From assembly GCA_030512295.1 (NCBI GenBank), contig JAULSR010000004.1, positions 2,170,001 to 2,234,000 on the forward strand: DNA of 64,000 nucleotides, read 5' to 3'. The position numbers and the translations under genes are program-made. Origin of the DNA: Bombardia bombarda. Lineage: Eukaryota; Ascomycota; Sordariomycetes; Sordariales; Lasiosphaeriaceae. Positions 1 to 11,291 of the stretch are shown here, one piece after another; position 1 is the stretch's first letter, and the number at the start of each line of letters is the position of its first letter. The notes under the pieces are model-generated. The model had not been told where the DNA came from, made no database searches, and saw only the letters and a program-made list of their open reading frames with translations.

Positions 1-1320
1 AATCCTAAATTAACTGTGTCTAGGTAGGTACTCTGGCCTGGTAATACTCTAAGGTGTATTCTTCAAAAGTGCCGTTTACAATGGGATCCTCGAGTGAGAG
101 GCGGATTCTAACCAGCTACATGATATTCCATATGTTGTTCCCCCGAACGGGTAATGCTTTCAGGATCCAAGGCGGACTAAGTACTTGTAGTCGACGGAGA
201 ACAAGAACAATGACATTGTGCCCTGCTAGTTATCGGTCGCTGCTAACAAATAGTGCGAAAGCTTTGGGTACGCAGCAAGCTAATGTACATAAGCAAAGAA
301 GATACATACGTAGGCAGAAAAGATTTGAACCAGCCAGAAGTATCTGAGCCGCGTCTCCGTCTCTGGAAGCAGCGAGCTCCAATATATGAGAGCTTGACTG
401 AGCCAAGCAACGCCGCGACGAGAATGAGGCACCTGTCTGGACCTGGCATCCATCTAGGATCCCTACCTCTGCTCCATACCACCTTCTGACTACAATTGCA
501 CCATCGTTGAAGTAAGAGAGTACTGCGTCCCACCAAGAGAAATCGCCCGGCTCCTCGCGGTCCCCTCCTACGAACCCCCTCTCTGTTAGTACAGCTCGTC
601 GTTCCGTGATTCTCAGCGGCGTGGTAGCCGTTTAGTTCTAGTATGTTTTCGCGTTCGTGTAATTCTTGGACGGCATCCTCATTCAAATCAAGATACGACA
701 TCTTACTCTTGTTTCCTGTCTTCAGGCTTCTGCTTTCAGCCGTAGCAGCCTCAGGACACCTCCTCTTGAGGGAAAAGAGGTCGGTGGCCGATGCCCGCCG
801 ATAGCTTTAGCCAGGGCTCCGGTTATAGCTCTCCAGCAGCAGCTAGAATTGGTTCTTCCCAGGCTAGTACATGGTACTTCGTAGCAGTATACAATCGTCG
901 CGAGCATCCCTACTGCTGACACGCTCAGTGGCCAATGCAGCTGCTTAGGGCAGTCAACCCAAGCGACTCTAGCAAAATTAGGGTCAGACAGGTACCTGAT
1001 ACCAACCTTACATAAGTCCTTTCGTCCTTGGAATAGATCACACTTCAATGGAAAATACCTTAATCTTTACCTCGATATGCGCCGGTAGAAGCAGGTGCGG
1101 GGCAGAGACGAACCCGATATCAAGGCAAGCTAGAACCTGCAGAAATAGTCCAGCTTTTTTCCCCTTTCCTTCTTTCTCACTCACGCGATTCCAGTCCCAA
1201 CCACAGCTGAAGCCTACCTTAAAAAGACCACACGAGCTTTGAACCGCTATCCGCGTCAAGATACGTCCTTTTACGAACAAGCATTATTACGACCTATCAA
1301 AAAAAAGCCCAGACGATATC
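1..1320. other. Intergenic, no gene seen
   Basis: No supportable gene is visible on either strand. The open frames are short, overlap each other on both strands and show no motif or fungal splice pattern. The last part is the 5' flank of the gene starting at 1321. Confidence 0.5.
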
Positions 1321-2815
1321 ATGGATGGTAACCAATTGCACGGCAGCCCACACGCCAACGCCGCCAGCTTGCCACCGCCCGAATCCCCGACTCTCCCAAA
1401 CATCCCAAGCATCCTCCGTAACCTACAAGCACAGAAGGACGCGGCTGAGCTACAGCTATGGTGGTTCATAATCGGTAGGTGCACTTCAAGTCTTTGCGAA
1501 GAAACTTGAAACTGTCTCACGTCTCGCCCATCTAACGCCCGAGTAACCAGACAAATTTGTCCCCGAAGCAGGAAAATTCTTCAACTACTGCGATAACAAA
1601 ATGCTCAAGGCCGTAAAAGACACCGGCCTGGCTGAGGAACTACAGCTCGATGATTCAGTCCTGACAGTCAAGATCTACCTGGCGCGCCGGTTTCTTCACG
1701 CACAGGCAAGCTGCGAATGCCTGGAGCTGACGCTTAAGGCTATGGCCAAGTACAGGCCAATGCCTATCGATTCCGCCGAGTTGAAGGAGATGTTGAAGAG
1801 AAAATCCCGGCCCTTAGCCACTCCCGCCCATGTCGAGCGACAGCTATCGCTTGAGCGATTCAACATTCACTCTGTCGGCGACTTCTACAAGCTGGAGTCG
1901 CAGATCGCCGCCTGGTCAAATCCGTGCGAGACGGATCGTGCGTATCAAAACCGAGCGCTCGTCAGTCAGGAGCAACTTAACGCCTATGTTCTGAGAGTCG
2001 CCGAGGCCGTGGTCGACTTCAGCACGGCAGGCGATTCGCTCAAAAACGGCAACATGACCGGACCCGCCAAGAAGATTGCAAATCTCACGGACCTCGAGGT
2101 GATTATGATCAGTTACAGGACCGTCTTGGTGGCCATACGGGTTCACAACGGGGAGGTCAATCTCCCGTACTTTTCTGTTTTTACCGAAAAGTTCCCATAC
2201 GCCGTCTATGGCAATTTTGAGCTTCGTCTCAACGACATTATTCAGTGGTTTCGGGTAAGTACCCCTTTACAATTCCCCGCAGCCCCCCAATATCGTGACA
2301 AGTGGTCAGCAAACTCTCACGCATTATTTTTGCTGTGAACTAGACTAATAGACTGGCGTTGCAGGATTGCAAGGCTGCTGTCTACAGCATCTGCCACGAC
2401 ACTCCCATTGACGTCCGGACGGCCATGAACCCCAAAAAGGAGCTCTCGGTATGTTAAGCACTCCGTCCATTGCTTACCAACCTTACCTGCCTCTACCTAG
2501 GTATTTGCTATTTTATTTGATAGTTTAGAATTCCTAACACTCCTATAGAAAAAGGCACAAAACCAAACCAGTAATAATAAACGGGCCGAGGCGCATGAGG
2601 CATTGAAGATAAATCTTCAAGAGTCACCGGATATGGCCGCGGATGTAGACCTAGAGGCTCCCGCCAAAAGGCGGAAGGTCAGCGGGAGGTCTGACCAGAG
2701 TCAGGTCAATCCTGCGTATCAAGAGGATTCCCCTTCTGTTGAGCAAACGTCCATTAACTCTCCGCTTGCACAAGCTCATATGGTTGCTCGCCCGAGTTAT
2801 CCGTCCCCCGAGTAA
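1321..2815 (+). CDS. Hypothetical protein, tandem paralogue A (402 aa as annotated)
   Basis: I do not recognise the family. The model has four exons, 1321-1474, 1551-2254, 2365-2448 and 2549-2815, with donors GTAGGT, GTAAGT and GTATGT and acceptors CAG, CAG and TAG. Exons 2 and 3 (704 and 84 bp) are exactly as long as those of the downstream gene at 4190-6098, and the proteins align: PNIP..I(L/I)R near the N terminus, a CE(C/T)L...KYRP(M/L)P block, a (Q/D)LSLERxxI block, AAWSNP and a HxGEVNLP block. This supports both models and a duplication. Exon 4 encodes a basic PAKRRKV stretch resembling a nuclear localisation signal. The TAA at 2813-2815 may be premature, because the same frame stays open to 3223. 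The gene is either a shorter functional copy or a recently damaged one. The start is chosen by matching the MDGN start of the paralogue. Confidence 0.7.
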
Positions 2816-3223
2816 CCTACTTGGGATACCTCAACCAGAGGCCAGCTCCCAGCTAGACAAGGTCACTCCGCCACTCCACCCCGAATAGAGCACCGTGAGG
2901 ATCACTTACACTCCATGGGGAATCCGTCAGATGTCTCCACTGGAGGCCAATTCGCAACCGCACAACCTCCCTTCGCCACTCCACAGCACTGGCAAAGCCA
3001 GCAGTATCATGCATCCGCTGGGGAGTACTTCCAAAGTACTCCCACTAGGGACCCAGTCTCAGCTGGTCAAGATTCTTACATTACTGCCCACGGCACACAA
3101 GCTGGAGGCGCTGCTGGCGGTCGCGGTTTCCTCGAGGAGGTCACGGCCGACGAGGATCAGGACAATCAGGCGGGCAACAGCCAAGGAGACAGTAACAACG
3201 CCTGGTGCCTCCCCGATCTGTGA
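2816..3223 (+). other. In-frame open continuation after the stop of paralogue A
   Basis: Directly after the TAA the same reading frame continues for 135 sense codons and ends at TGA 3221-3223. Its composition is rich in Gln, Gly, Ser, Thr and Pro, like the C-terminal tail of the intact neighbour at 4190-6098. It is probably the former, or conditionally expressed, C terminus of paralogue A. I see no good intron that would remove the stop: the GTAACC overlapping it reaches acceptors at 2855 or 2888 only with lengths not divisible by three. Confidence 0.5.
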
Positions 3224-4189
3224 AACTAGCAGCTGGGTAACCTCAATCATCGCGACTTCAAAAGCACAGAACATGGATCAACCTGATCCTAAGAATCCCC
3301 ATTTTCAGACTTCATATATAGGCGACGAGAGGAATTCATTCTGTAGGTAAAGCAAAATAAATATGAATAAAGTATGAAGAAGATAGATTTTCCGAGACAA
3401 AGCCGTGAGGAAGAGTGATTACAAATTCATTTCGCTGGCGGTAATTACGACAGAATAGGACTAGGCATGACTGGAGCACACAGCAAAAAGGAACGGAATC
3501 ACGACAATTTAGATATTAAGGTGTCAGGTGAACCGGTACCCTTTGGTTTCTATCTTGACATTGCAAAGTTCAAGGATAGCGAGGGGAAACCCGAATAAGC
3601 CATGAGAACCCTGTGGAATCATGATGCGTTGAGTTCATAGCGGGCCTTTGGGAGCAGTGGTAACATTGAAACATTTTCCTCCCCGGGTACAGAGAAGGAC
3701 AGGCAGTACGTAATTATGAAGCAAAAATAAGAAGCGAAAATCAGATATTAAGCACATCTATTACTTAACGGCGATAAAAGCGACCCATGCACTTATCCAG
3801 GGTATCGATCTGAACGGTTCCAGTGATATCAGGCCTGGTACCTGGACCTGACTTCCCAGATACCTTGGGGTAGGTCACAATTCAATGATGGTGCACGGCT
3901 TTTTGTCAGGGTACGCCATGGCCGTGTACAAATTCTGTGTGAATTACTGAAGCAACTTCGGGCGCTGGAATTGAATAAAATACCACGGAAACTTCACACA
4001 CAAGCAAGTTTGCAGATAAGGTCCGAAATCTTTCCTAAATTCGTTCTTCGAGCTTTCTCTCCCCACCAACTTTTTTTCCATCACCAACTTCTCTCCACCA
4101 GCATCCCCCCTTCCTCCCACCACCTCCTACTAGCAACAGTTATTGCTATACCTTTCACTGCGCACTGCGCATTGTGAATCACAATCAAC
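3224..4189. other. Spacer between the tandem paralogues
   Basis: AT-richer non-coding DNA. Around 3350-3375 lie two AATAAA-like stretches that could serve 3' end formation of paralogue A, which would put its transcript past the 3223 stop. The pyrimidine-rich tract at about 4050-4180 is the likely 5' leader of the next gene. Confidence 0.4.
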
Positions 4190-6098
4190 ATGGACGGCAA
4201 TGTCCAGCCCAACGGCCAGCCGGCCAATGAGCTCCCCGCCTTGGATATGCCCAATATCCCGGGAATTATCCGTGGCTTGCAAGGAGCAGAGGGCTTGTCT
4301 GAACTTAAATTGTGGTGGAACATAATTGGTAAGAGTCTGATGGCTTTTGACCCAGATCTTGCTTTGTTGGTATCTAACACAGACTTAACAGACCTCTTCT
4401 TGACCTTCGACGAACAATATCAGTATCGTTCGACATCCGAAGTCATGGAGCTCTTGTCCCAGATCTGGGACATTATGAATCCCCAAGATCCCGTGCTCAT
4501 TGACATGATCAACCGAGTTCGGCAGTTCCTCCAGGCGCACTCCATCTGCGAAACCCTTGACTCCACACTCGAGGCCCTGTCCAAATACAGGCCCTTGCCT
4601 GCGGGCGCGGAAGATCTCAAGGTGATCATCACGTCCAAGATGAAGAAAGAGCCAGTTCTTCACTCTAGCGAGCGTGACTTATCGCTTGAGCGACATGGCA
4701 TCAACAGTACCGGCGACTACCGCAAGCTCGCCGCCCACATCGCCGCGTGGTCGAACCCCGCCCCGGAGGAAGTCGATCGTCAGGGAGATGCCTATATGAC
4801 AAGGGAAGAGTTCTTTGCCCTCGTGGAAAACGTAGCCCGAGCCATCGCCGACTACGACAACTGCCTGGATCACAAAATCACGGGAGGATTGACTGAAACA
4901 GCTGAGAAGGTAGCCAGTCTTCATGATGTTGAGATCATGTTGCTCAGCTACAGGATTGTCCTAACTGCCCAAAAGGTTCACAGAGGGGAGGTCAACCTCC
5001 CATGCTTGTCCATTTTCGAGCCCACGCACAAGTACAAGTTCCAGTCCTTTGACACTGTGGAGGCCCGAGTCAACAATATCATTGATCTTTTCCGCGTAAG
5101 TATTCACTGTCTCGTTTAATGATAGATAGATACTGACTCAAGTTTCAGACCCGCAAGAATGGACCCCACCACATCATCCACCAAGTTCCGGTTGCTGTTC
5201 GCATGTTGAACAACCCCCAGGCGGAAGTTAGGGTATGTTCACCTATCTGTATTCATGCTACCACAGTAGAAAGGACACAAGCTGACCATCTACTCTACAG
5301 GCAAAGGCCGAGTATGTAAAGGCCAACATCAGGCGGTCCGCGACGAAGGAAAGGCTTCGCCAATCTACATCTGCAGCTCCCAGCACCCCCAGCAAAGATC
5401 ACGATGGAGACGGCAACCAGGCAGATGAGAACGCGGACGAGTCAACCCCAGCTGGCATACGTCGTCGTCGCGGAAGCCCTGATGACGCGAGCCCCTTTCC
5501 TGGTCACAACACGCCAAAGAAGGCTCGACAGACAACTCCTGCTGAAGACTGCTCACCCCTCAGCAGAATGGATCGCGCGATGCAAAAAACCAAGGGAGCA
5601 TCTTTTAACGGATTCAATGCCCCACCAGTCCAGGGCCAGAGCACGTCGGTCTTGCAACGCCCAGTCTGGCCCCTGAATCAGTTCGGCAACAACACAGGTC
5701 TCGGACAGTTGCAGCAGCAAAGCTACAACCCCCCGCAGCTTACACCGTCCTACGAAACACCGTCTCGTGACATGAATATTGGCAACCGTTACTCTGCTGG
5801 CAGCCAGTATCTCCCTGGAAATCAATTCTCCCTCGGCAACCAATACTCCCTCGGCAACCAATACTCCCTCGGCAACCAATACTCCCTCGGCAACCGTCCC
5901 CCTACTGGGAGCCAGCAATACCCCACTGGCACCCCCCCTTCGATCATCAGCGGCTCACCAGGATCTGCTCTTCAGCACGTTTCACCATCTACGCCCATTA
6001 ATCAGATTGGCTCCCGAGAATATGAAGAGTACATGGGTTCCGAACCCGCGCCGCCGGATCCGTCCCAGGGAGCACCGCCTCAAGACCAGTGGTTCTGA
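4190..6098 (+). CDS. Hypothetical protein, tandem paralogue B (574 aa)
   Basis: Family not recognised. Exons are 4190-4328, 4392-5095, 5149-5232 and 5301-6098. Intron positions and phases match paralogue A upstream. Intron 1 (63 bp, GTAAGA to ACAG with a TCTAAC branch-like site) is stop-free and in frame, so unspliced reading is possible, but the equivalent intron of A contains a stop, which supports splicing. Residues 1 to about 310 form the conserved, probably helical part. After it come a basic cluster (RRRRG, then PKKAR) that could be a nuclear localisation signal, and a low-complexity Gln/Asn/Gly/Tyr/Pro tail with SLGNQY repeats that resembles prion-like or phase-separating tails of nuclear proteins. 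No enzyme motif or membrane segment is visible. A nuclear role is inference only. Confidence 0.8.
5829..5900 (+). repeat. 18-bp tandem repeat, four copies, in paralogue B
   Basis: The unit TCCCTCGGCAACCAATAC starts at 5829, 5847, 5865 and 5883 and is nearly identical in each copy. It encodes the hexapeptide SLGNQY; the last copy changes to SLGNRP. The near-perfect DNA identity points to recent slippage expansion. Confidence 0.9.
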
Positions 6099-7406
6099 CT
6101 GCTGGGGACCCGGGAATTGTTGAGTAGAGGCTCAAGGGCGGAAGCCTACGAAGTCTAGCTGACTTATTCCATGAACATCACAATCAGGATCATGCACAAC
6201 ACAAATCAGGGTAAGTGAAAAGTGAAAAGCAGAAAAAGAAAAGAAAAAGGAACCAGAACAGAGAGGAAAAGCACATGAACAAGAGGTCATGGGCATTACA
6301 AGTGATGGCACAAGGGTGGATTCTGGTTGGAGGGAAAATCGAGGTGTCAAACGGATGATACTCTAAGGAATGGTCGTGGGCCTTGGGTGGTCTACGGCGA
6401 GGGACGTCTGTAGTTTTTTTCATCTTACCTTCCACCTTTTACCTCTCTTTTCTCATACTTCATTTCGTCATTTTATTAATAACGTGTATAACCCGAATAT
6501 TCCGGTAAACCAAAATGGATCACGTTAAACAACAAAAATAAAGAGTAGATAGATCAATTATGCTCCGAGTGATGTGATGTATGTTTCTGGCACGAGTGGG
6601 AACTGAGTAGCTTGGCGAACAGTTGAGTCTTTCCGGAATTATGGGCAAGGCAAGAGATTATTAACATGAAAAATAAAGGAAAAAACATGATAATGGAAAA
6701 TCAAAAGGGAAAAGAAAACTTAGGGCAAGCAAACAAATGTCAATATTGCCTAGCAGACGAAACTTATGTTTCCAAGGCGTGGCATACAAAAAAGGAAAAG
6801 AAAAGCAGGTCCGTATCACGAATAGACGTAGACGGCGACACAGGTGACCAGATGAGGACCACCACACCGCTTTTGAACGACCAAAATTGACAAGACTTTC
6901 CATGTGGACCTTGGAGTCGAGTTGGTTGGAACTGAAGCCCGGGCCAGCAGCCTAACATCAACCTTAAGACCAATCAGGGGCGGGCATTCCCTCCATTCGG
7001 GCAAGTGGGTCGTCCTATCCCGTCGCGCTCATCGATTTGCCAGTCTAGGCACAGCTACCAGGACCCCTAGCGGCCGCCACTGTCAAGCCGGTGGTCTTGA
7101 CAGCTGCGACAATAACGATTCCCGAGCCACAAACGCGCAACGCGTTGGACATGGACGGTGGACGGCAGGCAGGCAGGCAGGCAAAAAAAAAAAGCTCTCG
7201 TTTCCCAACCCCCATACATTTCTCGCATATTTTCTAGCTCTTGGCTTGCTATTGCATCTTCAACTTTTGATATTGTGCCTCTGAAGGGATATCTATCACC
7301 AGGAATTGTTAGCTTCGAAACATTATCTCTAGCTCCGAACAGAACAAATTGGAATATCGTTATGTGGAGAAGAAGGAGCGATTGCTGCGTTTCCCATTTG
7401 TTCCAG
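6099..7406. other. Intergenic, no gene seen
   Basis: This is the 3' flank of paralogue B followed by AT-rich non-coding DNA. A short GGCA tandem run followed by an A-run lies near 7165-7193. No supportable gene or RNA was seen. Confidence 0.5.
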
Positions 7407-7414
7407 GTCTGCGA
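7407..7414. repeat. Left target-site duplication
   Basis: GTCTGCGA directly flanks the left inverted terminus and is repeated exactly at 8406-8413 on the right. An 8-bp duplication is the hAT superfamily hallmark. Confidence 0.9.
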
Positions 7415-7434
7415 CAGCGCTCCAAGTAAGCCAA
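7415..7434 (+). repeat. Left terminal inverted repeat
   Basis: Twenty bases that are the exact reverse complement of 8386-8405. Confidence 0.9.
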
Positions 7435-8385
7435 GTAAGTCAAATCTGGCTCGCATACTTGAATTGATTTGAAGGCCAGCCCAATTACTTGCAAGTTTGG
7501 CCCACTTACTTGAATTACTTGACTTACTTGAATTTTTTTTCTCTCCACTTTTAACCCACAAAAAAGCTTAGGCCAGCACATTACGCGTTTTTTAGAAGTC
7601 AAAATTTTACTCGTTATTTGAGCGATTTGAGCCTGACTGAGCTCAAGGGAGCTGTAGCCAAAATATCGGATTTACGATCAATCAGAGGCATACAGCCGTC
7701 AGGCTGTGATTGGTCGACAGGATGAGAGGTGTGCAAAACAGTGGGGAGCTGGTCACGTGTCCCAGGAACCCCTCCAAAACCACCCACTTCCTGTCCCCGT
7801 AGTTCGTGATCCTTTTATATAGACAAGCAGATCAATACAACAACAACAACCCCCAACCAACCCGTTCTCTACTGTTACTATAGTGACTAGTACGAATGAC
7901 CTTGTCATTCCAACACCGATTCGGGAGTCAACAACTTGGTGATGCAGCCAGGCGCCTGTATGCCTAGTTGCCCTCAAACCACTTTATTCCTATGCCAACT
8001 TCCGATGACATCGCCGGTATTGACAACAAGTCAAAGGCCATCTTTGACAAGCGAGGGAACTGTTGTTGTCTATGGAACCACCAGCTTAGTATATCATCCT
8101 CGGGCAAAACCCGTTCCTAGAAATACATCGTGAGTTCATCCAAGTCCCCGGGGTGTTCAGGAAGACCATAGTAGCTATGCCCAGTCAAATAATCTCCCGG
8201 GCGGTCAGGGCGGCCGCCTTCATTGACCAGGGCACCCGGCATCGGTATGTGGGGATATTCATCATCAAGTGGGTTTTTTGGGCCAAATTTGGCCCCACAT
8301 CTTGCAAATCAAGTAAGTAATCGACAGCGAATATTTGAATTGATTTGCTTTGAATTGTGGGCCAACTTGGCTTGGCTTACTTGAA

Positions 8386-8405
8386 TTGGCTTACTTGGAG
8401 CGCTG
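8386..8405 (-). repeat. Right terminal inverted repeat
   Basis: Exact reverse complement of 7415-7434, followed at once by the duplicated target site. Confidence 0.9.
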
Positions 8406-8413
8406 GTCTGCGA
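8406..8413. repeat. Right target-site duplication
   Basis: GTCTGCGA, identical to 7407-7414. Confidence 0.9.
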
Positions 8414-9713
8414 ATCCGTTCCTAAAGCATGCGTAATTTCTGCTATCGCGCCCTGTACATACTATTCTACACACCCAATGCAGTGCAAACCGATGGAGAA
8501 AGAATTTCCATTTCGGTAGATTCAATCTTCAGGTTGTAAGCAAGCGGCTATCAGGGAGAAAGGCAATCGTACCCAATGGATATGCGAAGCACAGGGAAGC
8601 AAGTACGGCAAGAAAACACCTACGTTTACCACAGAAAGGTTTGCTAGTAAGTATCAACGCCAGCAGATCTGTTATGAGACGAGTCTCTCCCTCTTGGAAA
8701 TTGAAGGTGAAGAAAATAACCTCTACTAACAGCGGGTCTATTCATGGTACTTGCAGCCAGTAGGAAGCATCGCGGAAGGAGCGAGCCATGTCGGAGCACC
8801 ATGGTAACTCAAAATAGAACCTGAACAAAGACAGCATGGCAGGCACGCTCTTGCCCTTCGTTCCCCACCACTCTCAGTCCTGGCCTTCTCCAACCAATTC
8901 GTCTCAATCACGGCGCTGCTAGAAACAAAACTAGCACATTGATCGCAGCAATCTCTTGGTAGGCGCGCAAGGTGCGCGCGGCTGCATCTAGCACCAAAAT
9001 CATAGCCATGGCCCGTTCTCCCATCCCCAACTGCACACACGTGTGTGATGTGAACCCGTCATTTCTGGGAGTATCCTGTAAGGGTGCGGCCATCAGCAAC
9101 GTCTCTGAATCATCGGGAAACGAAACGTCGACTCCACGGACCGCGATCAGCTATCCGCCCCATCACGCCTTGAGAAATACAATCCTTCCAGTGAACATTA
9201 TTAGTAGAGACCATGGGCTGTAGGTTCTCATCCAAACACTGTCCAGGTGCAATCAGATATCACAAGGGGTAGGCATCTCTCGATCATCACGACAAGGAAA
9301 TAGTATGTCTTCTTAACAGTAAGCGATTCCAGAAAGCCTTTGAGCGGCCAAGAAAAAGGGCTGACGGGTGCTCTACAACATAGAGAGATTCCTGAAAATG
9401 ACGAATGTGGCTGCAGTCGATAAAAATAGATGGGCTCAAGTCTTTGTCATCATCCACAATCCGTTTCACCATACAGCCATGATATGTTTGGGGAAGACAA
9501 AGGAGCTATAGGATGATGCTCGGAACTCACCCACGCATCGAAAAGCATAAGAGGAAATATGGCCACCAACGTGGGTGCAAGGTGGTTCACGAACAACAGG
9601 GCAGCGCTAGAGCGACGGGGCTCTATTTTCTTCAAGACACTCACCTGAACCTCCTACAGCAAATTAATTCGCCAGTCATTAACTGCAGGACCTGAATACC
9701 TCCAGCCGCAACC
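8414..9713. other. Intergenic, no gene seen
   Basis: No coding frame with recognisable content. The last few hundred bases are the 5' flank of the gene at 9714. Confidence 0.5.
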
Positions 9714-11291
9714 ATGGCCGAGAACGACACCATCGAGCTTGAGCGCACCAACGTCAAGAACGTCAGCTTTGAGTCCGAGGACAGCTTGGTCTACCAGGCC
9801 GTCAAGCGCGATAACCCCAAGAAGCTTCAGCACCTTCTCACCCTGGGTGACTTTGAGCAAGACACCAAATCCCCCAACTCTATCGTCCTCCACTCGGCCG
9901 ACGGCATCAATCATCTCCTCGGCCTCTGCGTCACCTTGACCGCGTCCCAGTGCCTCTACACCCTGCGCACCAGCAAACCAGGCACCTCCTTCAAGCAAGA
10001 TGCCGCCTGGCTCCTCGAGAAGGCCCGCGACATTGCCGAAGAACGCTGCGACATCGGCTGCCTCTTCACCCTCCCCGACGACGACACCCCCCTCGAGGAC
10101 CTCGAGCCCCTCATGAACCAACTCATCATGACAGTCCACTCCGTGCCCGCCCACAACTGGGTCTACGACCGCATCAACAAAGACCCCAAGCCCAACAGCG
10201 CCAAGCCCCCCACCACCACCACCGACGACGACACTGCCTCCCCCACCTCAGATGACTCCTTCCACCTCAACAACCGCCGCGAGTTCTACCGCGAGCTCAT
10301 CATCCAAGCCGGCGACCCGCACTCCCACCCCGCCCTCCTCGAAGACTTCATCGACAAGCTGCCCCGCGCCGAATGGATGAACGTGCCCGACTTCTACGAC
10401 GGCACCGCCATGACCCCGCTCGTGGCCGCCGCGCACGCCCTCAACCTGCCCGCCATGGAGCTCCTCCTCAGCTCGGGCGCGCACCCCTTCGTCGGCCTCG
10501 ACGAGGACCGCAAGTGGCTGCTCGAGAACCTGCTCGACACGGGCGCGAACCCGCTCTTCCGCTGCGTCGTGCAAAACATCCCACCCCTGTGGGCCAAGGA
10601 GCCCCTCTCAGAACCATTTGGCGACGGCGGGCTGCGGGCGCCGGACCGCGACAGCGCGACGGCGTGCATGGCGCGCATGGAGAACGCGGTGAGGTTGATT
10701 TTCGACTGGTTTGGCCAGGTTCGGGATGAGAAGGAGAGGGCAAGGTGGCGGGTGATTCTGGAGTCGCGTGAGTTTGTGGAGATGCTGGGCGTCGTGGGGG
10801 ATGCGTTTGTCGAGACGGTCGCGCGGTGGTATCTCAAGACTATCAGGGTGCGGTTGACGCCTGAGGAGCAGCGGAGCTTGTTGTGGAGTGACGAGGTTGA
10901 CTTTGAGACGCCGTATGTGTGGGATCCCGAGTGGATTCCCACGGCGGACAACGAGGACGAGGAGATTGACAGCATCTTTTGGCGGGACGGGCTGTCGGGC
11001 AGGGAGCTGCTCGCTGTGCTGAAGCAGAAGCGGCTCAGGCTGCCGGGTGAGCTGAGGTGGATGTGGGCGAGGAAGATACTGACGCCTGAGAGGCTGGCGC
11101 AGGTGGAGGAGGATATCAAGATTGAGAGGTATGATGAGGAGGGCATTGAGGATTTTGAGCTGCGGGACGAGGAGTGCTTGTTTGAGCTGGTTGTGAGGAA
11201 GAGGGCGTTTTCCACTCGGGACAGTTATCGGAGCCGGAGTGCGAGTATTGATTCCAGCGACTCTGGTGGTCCGGGTGAGATTATTCCTTGA
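9714..11291 (+). CDS. Hypothetical protein with ankyrin-like segment (525 aa)
   Basis: One uninterrupted exon with a good start context (caaccATGg) and strong codon bias. I do not recognise the whole protein. Near residues 224-255 the string TPLVAAAHALNLPAMELLLS followed by SGAHP resembles one ankyrin repeat, and the N-terminal DSLVYQAVKRDNPKKLQHLL has the look of another, so a degenerate ankyrin-type fold is plausible. A Thr/Asp-rich linker lies around residues 160-185. The second half is rich in Trp and acidic residues (for example DPEWIP and EDEEID), and the C terminus is Ser-rich. There is no signal peptide or membrane helix, so it is likely intracellular. Third-position use shifts from C-rich in the first half to G-rich in the second half. 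Confidence 0.85.
   Translation: MAENDTIELERTNVKNVSFESEDSLVYQAVKRDNPKKLQHLLTLGDFEQDTKSPNSIVLHSADGINHLLGLCVTLTASQCLYTLRTSKPGTSFKQDAAWLLEKARDIAEERCDIGCLFTLPDDDTPLEDLEPLMNQLIMTVHSVPAHNWVYDRINKDPKPNSAKPPTTTTDDDTASPTSDDSFHLNNRREFYRELIIQAGDPHSHPALLEDFIDKLPRAEWMNVPDFYDGTAMTPLVAAAHALNLPAMELLLSSGAHPFVGLDEDRKWLLENLLDTGANPLFRCVVQNIPPLWAKEPLSEPFGDGGLRAPDRDSATACMARMENAVRLIFDWFGQVRDEKERARWRVILESREFVEMLGVVGDAFVETVARWYLKTIRVRLTPEEQRSLLWSDEVDFETPYVWDPEWIPTADNEDEEIDSIFWRDGLSGRELLAVLKQKRLRLPGELRWMWARKILTPERLAQVEEDIKIERYDEEGIEDFELRDEECLFELVVRKRAFSTRDSYRSRSASIDSSDSGGPGEIIP

Larger units (their letters stand above)
7415..8405. mobile_element. Non-autonomous hAT-like DNA transposon (991 bp)
   Basis: The element begins CAGCGCTCCAAGTAAG and ends with the reverse complement; the first 20 bp of each end (7415-7434 and 8386-8405) match perfectly. 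It is bounded by an identical 8-bp duplication. Inside each end lie many subterminal copies of CAAGTAA/TTACTTG-type words in both orientations (about 7421-7535 and 8305-8400), the layout typical of hAT transposase binding regions. No transposase-sized reading frame is present, so it must have been moved in trans. The middle (about 7760-8130) is ordinary-looking sequence of unknown origin. The hAT assignment rests on the 8-bp duplication and the CAG terminus, not on a protein. Confidence 0.88.

Noticed and set aside
320..410. Minus-strand GGTTCAAATC word with an upstream GGCTCAGTC A-box-like word
   Set aside because: The stem around the T-loop does not pair, so it is not a tRNA.
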